Assembly (NCBI RefSeq): GCF_021018895.1
Contig: NC_079387.1
Span: forward strand, 8,398,083 to 8,462,082
Source: Seriola aureovittata
Taxonomy: Eukaryota; Chordata; Actinopteri; Carangiformes; Carangidae
Length of the DNA: 64,000 nucleotides
Reading direction: 5' to 3'
The position numbers were made by a program, and so were the translations under genes. Shown one piece after another: positions 1 to 13,760 of the stretch (position 1 is the stretch's first letter; every line of letters begins with the position of its first letter). The notes beneath the pieces are model-generated. The model was given only the letters and a program-made list of their open reading frames with translations, was not told the DNA's origin and made no database searches.

Positions 1-32
1 GTACAACAATTCATGATTATAACTACATAACT

Positions 33-283
33 ATGATTCCCAACCTTTTCCAACTCGTGTCCCGCTTCAGATCTCAAAAATGTTGGTCTAAATTATGCTT
101 TCTTTTAATTTTGACTCTTTCCTTTTAACTTTTCCTGTTGCTATGTTTTTAAAGATCATTTTGTTGTAAAACACATCTTATATAAACATTATTTATATAC
201 AGTATATGCACTGTTTTTCGGCCCACTTGAATTACCTTCATGGCCCACCAGTGGGCCCCGGCCCATAGGTTGGGAACCACTGG
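33..283. mobile_element. Possible short non-autonomous hAT-type element, degraded
   Basis: The right edge reads ggcccataggttgggaaccactg and the left edge reads gattcccaaccttttccaac. Read on the opposite strand, the right edge gives cagtggttcccaacctatgg, so the two edges resemble diverged terminal inverted repeats of the CAGTGGTTCCCAACC type seen in hAT-Charlie-like fish elements. The interior is AT-rich and non-coding. I could not identify an 8-bp target-site duplication, so the left boundary is uncertain. Confidence 0.4.
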
Positions 284-846
284 TCTAAACACTGTTTTGG
301 ATCATATTCTCTGGTTATTTTAGGGCTGGAGGTTGGAGGACGCTGAGTTGTGGAGGAATATGTAGACAACAGCTAAAGAGGGAATATCAACCATACTGTT
401 AGTATTTTAGCGCGATCAGTCGTCCATTCGCTGTCTGACATCAGTGTCACCTTATTGTTAAAATTTGAATGTTGAGTCGCTTAAACTGGCAAAAAGTGCA
501 ACTGCAAAATCTGAAAAAACCAGCAGCAGAAATCCGAGCTACAACATAACAGGGTATTATCTTAGTGTGTGTTTGTTTCCTCCCTGTCTCTTCCAGTCTT
601 GTGAAGTCAGCAGTGAGCCTAATCTTCATATAAAGTGGGTGACTGGTCCACTTGCGAAAAAAGCGACCCAGATTTCCCCCGAGCAGAACAAGTGTTGAGT
701 CTCACCTTAACTGATAAGAAGCAGTTCGCCTTGGATGAAGATGAGATGCTTTTGTGTCCCTATTGTGTCACTTTCCTTTTGGATTCAGAGTGTGATCACT
801 GTGTACGATCTGCGTGATCCTTGTACACTTGTGTGGAGATGCTCAC

Positions 847-881
847 GTGTGTGTGTGTGTGTGTGCGTGTGTGTGTGTGTG
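847..881. repeat. (GT)n microsatellite
   Basis: GT dinucleotide tract of about 35 bp with one GC interruption. Confidence 0.95.
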
Positions 882-1194
882 CTCACCAGGGAATCGAGGA
901 CAGAGCGGGGCTGGAGTGTGGGGCTTTGTGTGCAGCGAGGGCTCAGCAGCCACGCACATTCAGAGTTTGGAAGCTGAGATGATTCAAGGAGTTTGATTAA
1001 ACTTATATTTGAGCCTCATTCTAAAAATACACCGGTTCTCAAATTAAAAAGGTCCTTTTAAGACAGAATCGAGTCTCTGTGCGCACGAGAATTCATTCGA
1101 CAGACTCAAACCTACAGACTGAGGCTTTAAAAACTAAGAAACAAACATCAACAAGCCACTCTGTTGCACTGCAACTGCTCCTTCATTAGCATAA

Positions 1195-1375
1195 ACACAC
1201 ACTGTACTTTATTTTGAGTCAGTGCCACATCACCGTCCTGCTGCTGTAAATACTCACAACAGCACCAAAATGTGTATTCATCCGCCATAGAAAACAGTTC
1301 CAAACAAACGCACTATTTCCTCCTGCTTGATTGACATTTGCCAAAAAAAAAACTACAGTGCCCAGCTGTTTTAGG
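1195..1375. repeat. Dispersed repeat, copy 1 (second copy near 23800)
   Basis: Shares ordered blocks with 23800-23955: gtcagtgccac, accgtcctgct, tactcac, acagcaccaaa, atccgc and gcactatttcct (gcactacttcct in the other copy). Both are in the same orientation. Non-coding; probably an ancient interspersed repeat of unknown class. Confidence 0.75.
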
Positions 1376-2384
1376 GAACTACCGAGCCTCTTTTAAAAAT
1401 AACACTAAACGTTTGTGAGGTGCTTACACCCTCAGTGGGAACCAGTGGAGAGCCACAGACCGGGTGGGGAAGTCAGAAAGTTAAGGTAAACAAAAGACGG
1501 ACTCAGACGTTATTTGTTTTGGTCTTTTCATGTGACAATAACAAAACATAGATCATCTCCCGCCTGCTCCAACTGCTGACCGCGTTGATCCTCAGATATA
1601 TTTGCCACATGCTACAATGCCACTTTCCAGGAAAAAAAGCCCTTGTCACACAAGGAATGGTGCAATCCAACAGCAACAGCCATGTATTTTGCAAAAGACA
1701 AAAGAAGCGACAAGTAGATACAAGCAACAAAAGCCACTTTGTTGATAGATGCAGACGCTGCATTGACAGAAAAACAACAGAAAATCCACAGAAGTCACAG
1801 ATCTCATCTCAAGAGAAATTACTGCTCAGCAGCTCAAAACATCTGATGAAGCTATTACCCTTTTAAGAAAATGTTCTTATTTTAAATCCCTGGACTTTTT
1901 AGAAACTACTGAAACATGTGAGAGTAAAAGAACTCAACCTTATCAGATTTAAACTCAAGAGAAATCCCTCTGATTAGGTGCGGTTCAGTTTCAGCGTGCA
2001 TGCAAATACAGTCAGCCTGACAGCTTTTCAATGTAGCCAGGTAGCTAATCCAGTTGTATCTATGTGTGATCACAGCCGGCGACTGTGACTGAAAGCTGTA
2101 ATTGTCCATAGCTAACAAGCTATTGATCTATACTGACTGACCAGGTCGCTGCAATCATATCCGCCATTATTGCCTCACTGAATGTGTCTGGCGCTTACAA
2201 TTAAGTCTGTGGGTGGTGTGAAAAGGGAAAGACTGCGTGTGCATTTCAATAGGAGGCGTGTGTGTTTGACTCTGACCAGCAGGCAGGTACTATCCATCCA
2301 TATTTATTCACCTGCTTCAATAAGACTTTGCTGATTCGGCTTTCTTTATATAATCTACACACAAATTAGAGCTGCAAGAGCTAA

Positions 2385-2385
<1 letters not shown>

Positions 2386-2416
<31 letters not shown>
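2386..2416. repeat. (TG)n microsatellite
   Basis: Uninterrupted TG tract of about 31 bp, followed by a pyrimidine-rich stretch from about 2510 to 2610. Confidence 0.95.
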
Positions 2417-2417
<1 letters not shown>

Positions 2418-3129
2418 ACTAAAGAGACAGACTTTGATTCAGATAAAAGCCAGGTGTGTGTCAGAAATAGAAACCAAAGCAGCTCAGACATCATTGGTTT
2501 ACAGCTGTTTCCTGTCTCTCTCTTCCCATCTGTTTCTCTCTCCCCTCCCTTTTCTTCCTCCATTCCTTCATGATCCTCCCTTTACTTCCCCTTTACCCCC
2601 CCCTCCTCTATTTACTATCAATTACTGTAAATTGCTGCATCCTTCATGTCCATATTTGCCGTCCAGATATGAGAGTTTTTGAAATCCAAGTCAAAGTTTG
2701 ACCCACTTTGCATCGCATATTAAAATGTCATAGATCCAATTCAGGAGTCATGTCAGATTCAATCACTCCGGAGGCGACACATGAGAGCGGAGGATGGGAT
2801 GTAGACGCTGCAACATTTGGTCTCATTGAATTTTACTCATCTCCTTGTACAGTAAACGTCAGCAGTCTACATTTCCCTTGTTTAATAAAAGATTTAAATG
2901 AATCCTTTGTTTTATTAAAGCATAAAACCAGCGGAAATCAGATTTGAGGAGTCTTAACATTATTTGCCAAGAAAGTTCAGACTGGGTTTATGTTCTCGTC
3001 TGTCCCTCATAGCCTGAAGTAAACACAGAGATCGCAGATGTAACTAAAAGATGAACAGGAGTAGATGGAGGGTGAAGGGACACTTTTCAGTTCAGAAATG
3101 ATAAAAACAGCATGCTAACGCTACTTAGC

Positions 3130-3345
3130 CAGTCGGCTAGGTCCTCAAGTAACAAGAATTTGCATGACAGTGGCTTCACATCAGGGCTGGGAGTGTTAGT
3201 CGGTTGGTCCAGACTGAAATATCTCAACAAATATCGAATGGTTTGGCAAGAAATTCGGTAAAAAAAAAACATCCAAGGTTCCCCTGGGAAGATTCCTTCT
3301 AACTTTAGTAACTTTCCCTCTGGCGTCATCGTAAGGCTCACACTT
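3130..3345 (-). repeat. Degraded teleost interspersed repeat (family A, reverse copy)
   Basis: Includes ggttggtccagactgaaatatctcaacaa, the reverse complement of the wording gttgttgagatttttcagtctggtccaacc found near 46250. I recognise this as a very common fish repeat family but cannot name its class with certainty. Confidence 0.6.
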
Positions 3346-4238
3346 TTAGTTTGGATGTAGTGACATTAAATTAGGTGCAGACACTCATCTACCCCCCCTC
3401 CCAGAATGAACTGTAATAGCTTTGCTGATGCCCTAACTTTTCATCTATATTGCCACAATCAGGTTGAAATTTCAATTGTCATAAACATTAATTTGTGGTC
3501 AAAAACCTACAAAACTAATGACTTTTTTTATTTTTTTATTTAAATCAGCTTCAGGCATACTCTGTGTTTAGTTCTAATTAGTGGTGATGGGTGAATCCCA
3601 ACGCTTTCAACATTTCATCCCTGTAAAGCGCACTAACTTTTGTCAAGTGATTTTGAGTTTGACAGGGTTGCAGCTAAACTATATGTTTAATTAGCATGCT
3701 AACATTTACTTCTTTGTACAGAAGCCTTCTGAAGTGTCTGAGCTCTCTTCCCTTTAGATAGATAGTATATGTCTTTAACCTGACCATGTGTGGTCCCATG
3801 ATCGGGTAATTTATGGTGTGCATATAATCGTATTGATTTAGTTTCTACTCTCTGCATTTCAAACTCACTGCGCTTTTATTTAGTTTGTACTCCGCATTTG
3901 AATTTCTAACAGTGACACAATCAACAATCTGGAAAACGCACATTCAAAATAACAATTTAAGGCGATTGAAAATGTAAAAACATGCAGGCTCACTCTGAAA
4001 AATCTGTGTGTGGTCCTCTTCGATAATTGTCAGTTTGCTGATTGTAAGCAAAATCTTCAAATCATTAGAAACAGTTAATGAATTGCCATAATATTTTCTT
4101 AACAGGGCATCGTTTTCCTCATTTAACTACTCAGCTGGATCAAAATCAGTTAGAGAATATGGGAGGTTTTAAGATAAACAAATATATGTTATAATTTTAA
4201 TTCAATGAAATGGGGAGGGGGGGCATTCACGGTGCGAT

Positions 4239-4261
4239 ACCCTACAGGATTTCTGTAGGGT
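4239..4261. repeat. Small perfect hairpin
   Basis: ACCCTACAG and CTGTAGGGT form 9-bp perfect arms around a GATTT loop. Function unknown. Confidence 0.6.
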
Positions 4262-4776
4262 GATAATAGCTTGGCCTGGTATGAGTTATAAACAGGAGAT
4301 AAATTGTCAATATTTCACTTTTGAATTTTGATTCACCACTTCCTGCTCAGAGGGAGGAGTTCACACCCAGTGCAAATAGGGCATCGCTGCAATTCCACCT
4401 TATAGGCCGCTGAGATCTAATCGTACATAACATTTAGCGTGCTGCTGCTTTAAGGAAGGATCACCCAACATTACAGCATTTCCTGCTGTAGTTAAATAGC
4501 CACTCTTTCCACTTACAGATCTTTGGTGGCTTTGAGGCTGACTTGGTCCTGGCAGGCCCCTTCTCCTTGATCCTCACAGAGCTGACATTTGGCACAGCGC
4601 TGACACCTCCCCAGCTGAAAGGACAATTCTCAGATGAGCCTCCTCAATATTTCAAGTCCAGTGACATTTTATTAGATGAAGAGGAGTTTAGAGTCCTGGC
4701 AAATGCTTCTCCTCACATCTTAGGTAGCAAGGTTAGCTGAGCTGGCAGTCACCTGGGGGGAGGAGATGCAGAAGCT

Positions 4777-4879
<103 letters not shown>

Positions 4880-7800
4880 CGGAGTAACCTTTTATGAGCT
4901 GTATGATGCAAATGTCTCTCCCTCTCGGTTTGTGTTTGTTCTTAATGTCTCAGGATTAATGTTTTTCCTGCGTTTTACACTCCCGGGTGTTTAAAATCAA
5001 ACTTTAGGAAAAGTTTTATTTAAAAAAAAGGTCTGTTTTTGGCCAGCATTATTTTGTCTTCTGGATAAACCATCTACTTTTCATTAAATTCCAACTTCTA
5101 ATGACTGGGGAGGACAAGCTGCAATTTAAATACTGGATGCGTTTTTTCATATTGGTGGCCGCAGCGTGTCATGTATTGTCATTTGCCAGCGGGGTACACT
5201 GCATGTGGGACATTAAGTTACCATGGTGATGTCTGCCTGTGTGTTGACAGGCATTGTGATCTCATAATATCTTGTACTTACAGATAAGATGATCTCATTA
5301 TATTTTGGAGCACCTTACTGCATAAATTAGCCGGTTAATTTGAATCTCTATACCTCCTTGGTGCCGAAAACTGTGGCGCTTCCTGCCAAGTGCTCACAAG
5401 TATGTTGACAGAAATACTTGCAAATTAATGCAGTTTCCTGTGCTATTTTTTTATTTATTTTTTTAGAAAAGCACACACACCGTCTGAGGAGGCAAACAGG
5501 GGGCCTTGACCAGAAATTTAGGTCCTGTTAAAATGTTTAATTCATCTCCAAAGAGAGGTTGTGGAGCTCAGTAAAAGCTGGCCTTTCATTCCTCAGCGTT
5601 CCCGGGTTAATGAGAAACCACAATGGAATGGCCAAAGCAATCATGTAGAGCTTTAAAGGGAGGGGGACTGATACCAAAGTGAAGTGCATTAGGCGGTAAT
5701 AAGACCAACCTGGGCTGGATCATAGCTGACACATTTCCCATCCCTGTGAGCTCTAACCATTTAATCGATTTCCATCTGCGGCTCCCATGTCCCCTCCAGC
5801 CAAAGAACCGGTGGTTAGCCAGGGATTTGGAGGAGTTGGATAGACTTTGAAAATGTAGAAAGGGAAAGGGGGGGGTTGACGGCTTGCACCTGTGTGGTTT
5901 GTATTTCCAGTTAAGCCTAGTCATTTAGTCGAGGAAAATGAGAAAGGCCATTTTGTTAGAGCAGTTTTTTGTCTTCGAAGCTTCTCTGGTGATATGTTGT
6001 CTGTCTGATTGTACTCGACCTAATGGAAGATTTAAAACAGCTAAATAAATAAAAAACAGCACAGACTTTTATCCCCATTTGCACAAGGCTAACTCCAATT
6101 TAGTGTAATCAAAGAAATATTATCACCAGCATGAGGCACAGAAATACTTCTCTGACAAAACTAAAAGACTATACTTTTTTTTCTGCAGTTTTCCAGCTGT
6201 GATTAGACACTTGATTTTTGAATTTGGTTTCCCCTAAATACTTACATAAAAGGGAAATACATATAACAATACAGTATTGTATTTGATTGTTTTATAAATG
6301 TGTTTTTATTTAGACATTTGAAATCTTCCATTAGATTTGAATTAACCTCGCACAACCATATTTTTGCCACCCCAGGTGACACGAAGCCTCACAGACAGAT
6401 GTGGCATCTTTTCTGAGAGTCTAAAGCTGCTGAACTGCTTGTTGGGCATGAGGCATCTTCCACTGTTGCGATGGCACCAGGGGAGCAAAAAATAATGCAT
6501 AATTCATTGTTTACCTGATGGACACAAAGTCTAATTAAATCTCGAGATTATCTCCAGCTGTGACGGGTGTCTAATTTTTGTTTCCTCGTGTTAAAGTGAC
6601 AAAGTTGCTTGTGGAAAATTCACAAATATTAGTCACTGAGGACTTCCCTCCTTTAACAATCTTATGTCAGTTTAACAAAATGGTTTGGGTGTCTGTGACT
6701 AAAGCAACTAATATTGCCCCCTCCCCCCACTTTCAAAGAGATTATAGCATTAACCTCTGTCGTGGCAGACGTCCAAGCCCTATTAGCATTATTATAAATA
6801 GATTCCGTTGTGATTCTTAACACAGTATCCTGGGATTAGCTTGAGCTGAGCCAAAAGCTTCCATTTGCATCTATTTGCACCATAATCTTCAACAGTGTGT
6901 GAACAAAGTCTTAAAAGTCAGTTTTTAATGTCCGTGTAGTGGCATGTGAGTCACATTCACTTAAAATGCAGCCACTTCACAGAGTAATTAATACAATAAA
7001 TGGATGACACGCCAGTGTTAGCAGGTATAAGAGGTTGTTGCGATTATTTCATTGTTATTTAAGTAACGGAAATTGAATTAAGAGATAATTTATTGCGTGC
7101 ATAAATGTGCGTGGTTGTGTTTAACGAGCATCCCCTGCCCCATCCCCTGTTTTGCTGTGAGATTGCCTGGTGGCCATTCATAAGCAGTGAGACCTTTCCC
7201 TCTGCCTGGTTCTCATTAAACCTCCTAGGGAAGAGAAATACCTTCCTTTCCCAGATCTATTATATTTGATTCAGGGAGCTGAATGCAATCTGGTACAGTA
7301 CAGTATGTGCTCGCTCAGTCCCCCACACACCTACATACTCAAACCACAAACACACAGGCATTGTACTCACACCTACACAGCAGGTCAATATCTGTCTGAT
7401 GGGAAAGTATTTTCATTAAGACTTACATGACTATGCGTTCATAAAAGGAATATATGAGCTTCTTTTTTTTCTTTTTTTTTTCACCAAATCCTTGGAAACA
7501 CCTGATGTTATCCTTTATCTGTGTCCAATGAAATGAACAAGATGAGTATTCCTATGACATGTGTGTAATAAAACACACCCTGGAGGGTCACCCGGTGAAG
7601 CCGCACTCTTCAATTTAAATAATATTGCTTTATACAGGGAAATTTGCTGAGCAAATGTGAGACAATAATATTCTGCCTTAAATGCATTCAAGTAGATACA
7701 CAGGATCCACAGCTAGGAGCCGAGTGTAGCTGCAGCTGGATATTGAACATCCCTGTTCAAAGGCAGCAGATCAATGCAAATGAGAAGGGAAAGTGTAACT

Positions 7801-7984
7801 GCTTTGTTTTCTACTTAAAACAATAATAGCAATGTACCAAATGAAAATGTAAAAACAACGTGCAAGCTACAGAGTGTTACCATCTGGATCTGTAGCTCAG
7901 AGCTGTGTAGCAAGTTTCATCTCATTGACAGCTGTCGGGGTCAGCAGCTTTACTATTTAGCTTCAGTCTTTGGTTTTCAAGCGC

Positions 7985-8235
7985 CAGCCGTACACTACCT
8001 GCTCAGCACCAAACAGCAGACAGACACATTAGCCACAACAAACAACAAAATGAAGCATTTAGCAACTGAAGAGCCAGAAATGTCCCTTAACAGGAGAGTA
8101 AATAGAGTTAAACTAGAGGGAATATTGGACTGACAGTCATCTCAAGGCCAGACATGTGATTCCAAATGAATGATAATGTTGCTCTGTATCTGCCGGATGT
8201 GTAAATAAGCAATCGTTTGCGAACAAGATAGCCAT
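7985..8235. repeat. Degraded fish repeat (family D)
   Basis: The part atgataatgttgctctgtatctgccgg...tgtgtaaata resembles atgctaatgttgctccatgtctgctaaatac near 40010. The flanking wording (cagcagacagacacattagc, gcatttagcaactgaagagcc) is typical of repeats I associate with teleosts. Boundaries are approximate. Confidence 0.45.
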
Positions 8236-10233
8236 AGCCACCACTTTGAGTTGCTGATTTGTCAGGGTTGTGTACGCACCTTGTTTCCAGTTTGGGGGAA
8301 ATACACTTTTTTACAGACAATAGAGTGCCTCTTTCACAACCTCTCTCCTGGTTTCTCTCTGCTGAGTAGCAGTGAATTAATCAAACTAGGCAGTTTTCAC
8401 ATCCCGTGTGTTTTCAGGATTATAGTTAGCTTCACTGCTTCTACTGCCAGATCTATTGTATCTGCCACATGTGAGGCTGTGAAATGATACAGCTCGTGCT
8501 GGGCAGTAGAGTTCACCTGTGTTTGAAGGGCAACAGTTCCCCGGTAGTCGGGTGTTTGCAGCTGCAGTCGCTCTCAGCGGTGCAGATGGCTCGCTGCAGC
8601 TTGTCCTTGGAGTGAGGAACTGCTGAAATGTACAGATGTGGGTCAAATAGCATTTGCAAATAATTTTTAGCTCGTGCTGCTTCCTGCTTTGTAGAACCAG
8701 ATGGCAGCTGTTCACCATATGCAGATATTTAAACATTTCTTAGAGGCAGAAATAGTCTCATTGGTTGAGTTTAATCCCAGTGGGATGAACCAAAAAACTA
8801 CATTTTGTGGCATTAGACTGAAGCCAAGTGAAAATGGCAGAGAGGAAAAACATTACTAGTTCTATTCGTTTTCCTTATTTTTTTACTTTACTCACAACTT
8901 TCAATGCTAATGAACACTCACTCTAAAATTGAGACACTTTAATCTCTGGCTGTTAATCTTAAATTGAGGTTGTTGATTTGTTTTTTTCTTTAACAAGTCA
9001 TATGGATTAAGTTTTTATACCTTGTGGGGATTGGATGTAAGTGTCGAGCAACAATAAATGTCCATGAATCTATTCAGAAAATCAATGAAAAAAGTGATTC
9101 TGCCTTTTTCTGCAGTATCAGAGTAATCCAGGTGATTGTTGTCCGTTTCCATGGTTACACCGTGAGCAGGAATAGCCAAAGCAGCATGATTTTCCATGAT
9201 GCAGATTTGCCTTAATGTAAACAAAGAAGATATAGACTGAAAACACTGAGGTGTAGCCTGATAGTTTCCTTATAAGGTTCAATATTCCGACGTTCTGCCA
9301 GGTTCATCCACCTTTTCATCAGTTTTGATCTCATCTGTTGTTGTGCAGTGTGAGGCAGATTTTAACTGATGTTCATAGGTGTTATTTTTACCTCAGGATC
9401 TGATACTGAAGCCTGGAAACTGCTGAAGAATGAAGTTAGGGCCCGTCTCAAAAGCGCGAGAGCTTTTGTTTTTCCAGTATCACAACCTACTTACCAACAG
9501 CTTCCTTTCTATAAACTATACAATATGTTCCACTGATTCATTAATAGCATTCTGTTTATTTTAATTATAGATAAACAATATTGTAACTGTTGAAATATCC
9601 TTTATTACTTTCACATATTTCACAATTACACCACTTCTATTTGGGCTCAATTTAATTAAGCTTAATTTTCTTATGATTGTGGTACCACTTTATTATGCAC
9701 ACCTGCACAGTCTATTGCGATTCACTACCACTCTGCCATAAATTCAAGTTTGTAATGTTGTGTTTTTGTTTACATATTACATGTTTATGACTGAGGTCAT
9801 GGTGTTGCACTGGACTACAGGAGTTTTTGTCCGTCCTATTTACAGGCATGATGATATAAAATACCATTCCCACATGCTTACAAATCATTAACTACAGAGG
9901 CATCTACATTTCAGTAAGTCTTCAAATGCATTGTGTGAATGGAAAAACAAAACCTGTCCACCTGCTTTTTCCACCTCTGTATCTCTATTTAATTGTCTTG
10001 TGGTTCTCAAGCGTTGTGAGATGAACCTTTGTGAAATGGTGCGAGCTGAAGTGTGCCCTGACATTTTGCTGAAATGTTAAGTAAATAAATCCATTATCTA
10101 ACAAATTTATTGGATCATTAAAACTTGGTTTAGAGAGCTTCTTATCTAAATCAGTCAAGTCCTTCAGCTCTGTTTGTGTTTTCTGGCGCTCCTCAACAGT
10201 TTTGACATTTCAACATTTCTGTAATCAACTATT

Positions 10234-10270
10234 TGTGTATGTGCGTGTGTGTGCGTGTGTGTGTGCGTGC
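10234..10270. repeat. Imperfect (GT)n microsatellite
   Basis: GT tract interrupted by several GC units. Confidence 0.9.
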
Positions 10271-11227
10271 CTAGGGAATTTGTTGTTTTGCCAACGTGTG
10301 GTGCAGCGCCATGGCGGCTGAGAAGTGCTGGAACAGACAGCAAAGAGAGGTTTCTTCCCAAGTGGTGCTGCTGCAGTCACATCCATAAAGATTAGGTGCC
10401 ACTGTGCAGACCTGTGACACTTATGACAACTCAACTTTAGCACCATGCCGATTACATGTTGTTTAATGTTATATTCAAATTAGAGGTAAATAAAATATAC
10501 ATAGCATAGCATGTTCTTGCTCTTTGGAAGCGTCCACTTGTTTAATTTGAATGCCCACATCAGTTATTGGACTCCTCTACTTATTGTATTTCATTTTGTA
10601 ATCAACCAGTAATGATCTCTTCCCTTTAAAGACTTTGAAGAGAGAAGGAAACCAACTCACTGCCAAGTTTGCTCTTGTGTTGACACGCTTCAATCAATCT
10701 ATAATGCCAAAAGGGAGTTTTGGGAGCCTACAAAAAAGGGCTGCATGGCCTACTTGTGATTACCACTAGGGGGCTGACACTAGAGGGCTGACACAAATAT
10801 TCCCGTTGTCAGCTCATATTTACATGAGTTCTATTATGGCAAACTTGGCTATAATTACAGCACTAACTGATGACTACAGGCCTGCAGCAGCTGCATAATG
10901 TTGCACCTTAACGAGGTAAAGTCGACAAAAAAATGAACACATTTTTAACTCGGCAGCCTGAGCTCAACATGAACTGAACTTAAGTGAGTCAAGGAAGAAC
11001 TGATTGAAATGTCAGTGGCAGGTCTGGGTTGCATTGCTGGCAAAGTTGCATCCCGTTTGGCCCAGCTGAACACAATTGGCAGTGCTCAGTGGTGGGAAGC
11101 CGGTGAGGGATCTGGTCCATGTTCTAGGGAGTCCTATGGTTGTTGTGACTATATTATCTCCTGTCTGCAGCCTTCTCACGTCAACAGGGATTCACACAGT
11201 ATTGCCCAAGGATTACACCGTTGTTTA

Positions 11228-11355
11228 AAGGAACAGTTTGCTTATTAGCTTAGCTTGCTTGCTTCTAGCTAAGGGTTAGATGGGAACATTGATACCATTT
11301 TCACGTCCGTACCTTAAACATGAAGCTACAGCCAGCAGACGGCTAGCTTAGCTTA
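11228..11355. repeat. Degraded fish repeat rich in TTAGCTTAGC words (family G)
   Basis: Contains ttagcttagcttgcttgc and ccagcagacggctagcttagctt. A partial copy in the opposite sense lies near 43400-43490 (gctagccgttagtctttatgctaagctaggcta). Boundaries are approximate. Confidence 0.5.
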
Positions 11356-13524
11356 CATGTGGTCACCACAACTTGTCATTTTCCCTCTCTTGTTTTAGTA
11401 CCGACTAAACAAATGAGATTTAATTCATTCAGATTAGTTCATTAGTGAGCTCAAGAGGTACTGGTAGGCTCATTTTATATATATTTTTTCAGCCTTCTTT
11501 GCAATAATAGCACCATAGTTTGTTTTACCTTTCATGATTAGTTGTATTTTTCTTTCATCGTAAAATTTAATCCCTCAAGTTCTGCAGCTCTATAAGGAAC
11601 AATGTTTTTCCATATGAATGAAAGTCTAACTAGCTCTCGTTTCATCCTTATAATGAAATCTGTTTGAGGGAATTTGTTTAAGCTTGTTAGATAAGAACAG
11701 TTGGGTTTTTTTCCCCCCTTTAGTGTCAGTACAGTCAGTTAATCATTATTGTGTGTTGACTGAAATCTGTATTTATCCAGAAGCATTACCTTTGGTCATG
11801 CATGACCTGATGTGTGATCACTGTGGATGACATGGGCTGTAGGAGAGTATGGAGTGGTGGATTATAGTGCGTTGCAGACTACACTCCCAGGGATCCATAA
11901 CTGGCTTGAACTGTATGACCAATAGCTATGACTAAAAGGGGATCATGTACAGAGGCTGAAGCCCACTGGACTAATCCAGGTGAATTTTATATTTTTTAAT
12001 ATTTCAATATCTATTCCAAGGAGGCAGACAGAAGTTAGTTTATGTGGCAGAAATTTTCCCATTGGAGGGTTGACACAAAGATATGAAGCCCCTTTCCTTT
12101 GGAACTTCATTTTCTCAACCGTTGAGCCATTGTTTTCCTACGCACAAGCACAGGGCTGTTTGACGTTTGATGTCGTGCGAAGATAAAGCGATGACAATAT
12201 TCTAAATATAGCGTGCACTTCAACTGATATTGGACTTTTTTGATGGGATTTGATGGCTACATCATGTTTTTGTGGACGGTCCCCTAAACAGTAGCACATC
12301 ATTCAGCTTCTGTGCCGGTGCTTCTCCTAACTGAGAGAGCACCGAACCAGAATCTGTGGCAGGTAAATACACTGACTATCATGAACTATGAACTATCACT
12401 TTAATTTAATTTTGACCAAACATACTGACTAGTAGGTGCATTTTATTGTTAAATAATTGTAGGCATTTGTGTTTTCTGATGGAATCACTTCAGGCAAACG
12501 AGTCCTAAAGTCCTGTCGATTACTTTTAGTAAATGATGAATTATTTTACAGCACATTTATTTTGAAAGCGGGACTGAAGATGTGAGGCTAACCCTTGGGA
12601 TAGCATTTGACAGCCCGCTGAGGCCTGCAGTACTCCCAGTACAGTACTTCTTGGTCACGGAACATATGGGAGTTGAATGGTCAGCTGGGATATGTGCGTC
12701 CGCATGTACGTGTGTGTTTTGCAGGGGCTGACAATGCGTGATGCGTTTGTCATCCCAGCCGGGCCGAGCAGGCATAAAAGCCATTTCTTCTTAATCAAGA
12801 CCCACTGGGTAATTTGGTAATACACATGGGGTCTGTCATGCTTTTCTGAAAAGCAAGACGAGGAGGATGAGCAACATGAGGAGGAGGAAGACGAATTCAT
12901 CTGGCCTCAGTGGATCATAGTCTGGCCGTTAGATGTGGAAAATTGGGTTAACACATGGATAGATAGGGAGATAGGTAGATAGATGTTTAGTTTATTTTCA
13001 CGCTGATTAGAAGTTGGCTTTATTTTTCCTCTCTGAGAGATGAAAGAGCAAAACAAGCTCTCAAAAAAGTATAAAAAGAAATCAACAATACAGAGGGAAA
13101 TATGTCCTGAATATTCTCTTTTGCAGCAGCGTCATCATTACCTATGCACCATCACACATGAATCCGCCATGTGTTATTTGGACATATGTCAGGTTGACTC
13201 AGCTTTTGTGATGATTATGTTTGTTCAAACACTGAGCTGCACTTCCAAGGGAGAACAAAATAAAAGAGTGAAGGAGGGCCACAAACACTGGACTGTAGTT
13301 GTTCCTGTCTGAGCTGCACGGGTAAAGAAATCTACTGATGTCTTTGCAAAACATATCTCAGGGAGATGCAGAGCGTCATCGTCCACCGTGATTATCCACT
13401 GTGGTGTAAATTAAGGACAATTCCCCTCAGGTTGTCCCAGTTTCTCAACACTGCAGACCTGCTTAGCTGTAACAGATCAGCTTCCCACCCGGTGCCTCCA
13501 CTTCTGTGGTCTCACAATTTCCCA

Positions 13525-13760
13525 CTGTAAATAGTTCCCACAGGAGGGACAGTAGCTCGCACTGCCACCGAGGTTTCCTCCAGGTGTTTCTCCCACATAA
13601 TCCAAAGAAATGCAGATGAGTTCGACTAATCTACATTGCCTAAATGTGTGAATAATGTTTATCTCTGTCTGTCTTTGTGTGGTGTTGAGACTGGCAGTGT
13701 GTCCTGGGGTTTCCCAGTGCATGCTGGAATACACTGCAGCCCCTGGTTACGCTGAATGAA
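13525..13760 (+). repeat. Degraded interspersed repeat (family E)
   Basis: The order of ggtttcctccaggtgtttctcccacataatccaaagaaatgcag, a gap, ctacattgcctaaatgtgtgaataatg and ccagtgcatgctggaatacactgcagcccc follows a repeat consensus widespread in fish genomes (cctcccacagtccaaagacatgc ... gctgggataggctccagccccc). Non-coding; the name of the family is not asserted. Confidence 0.55.
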
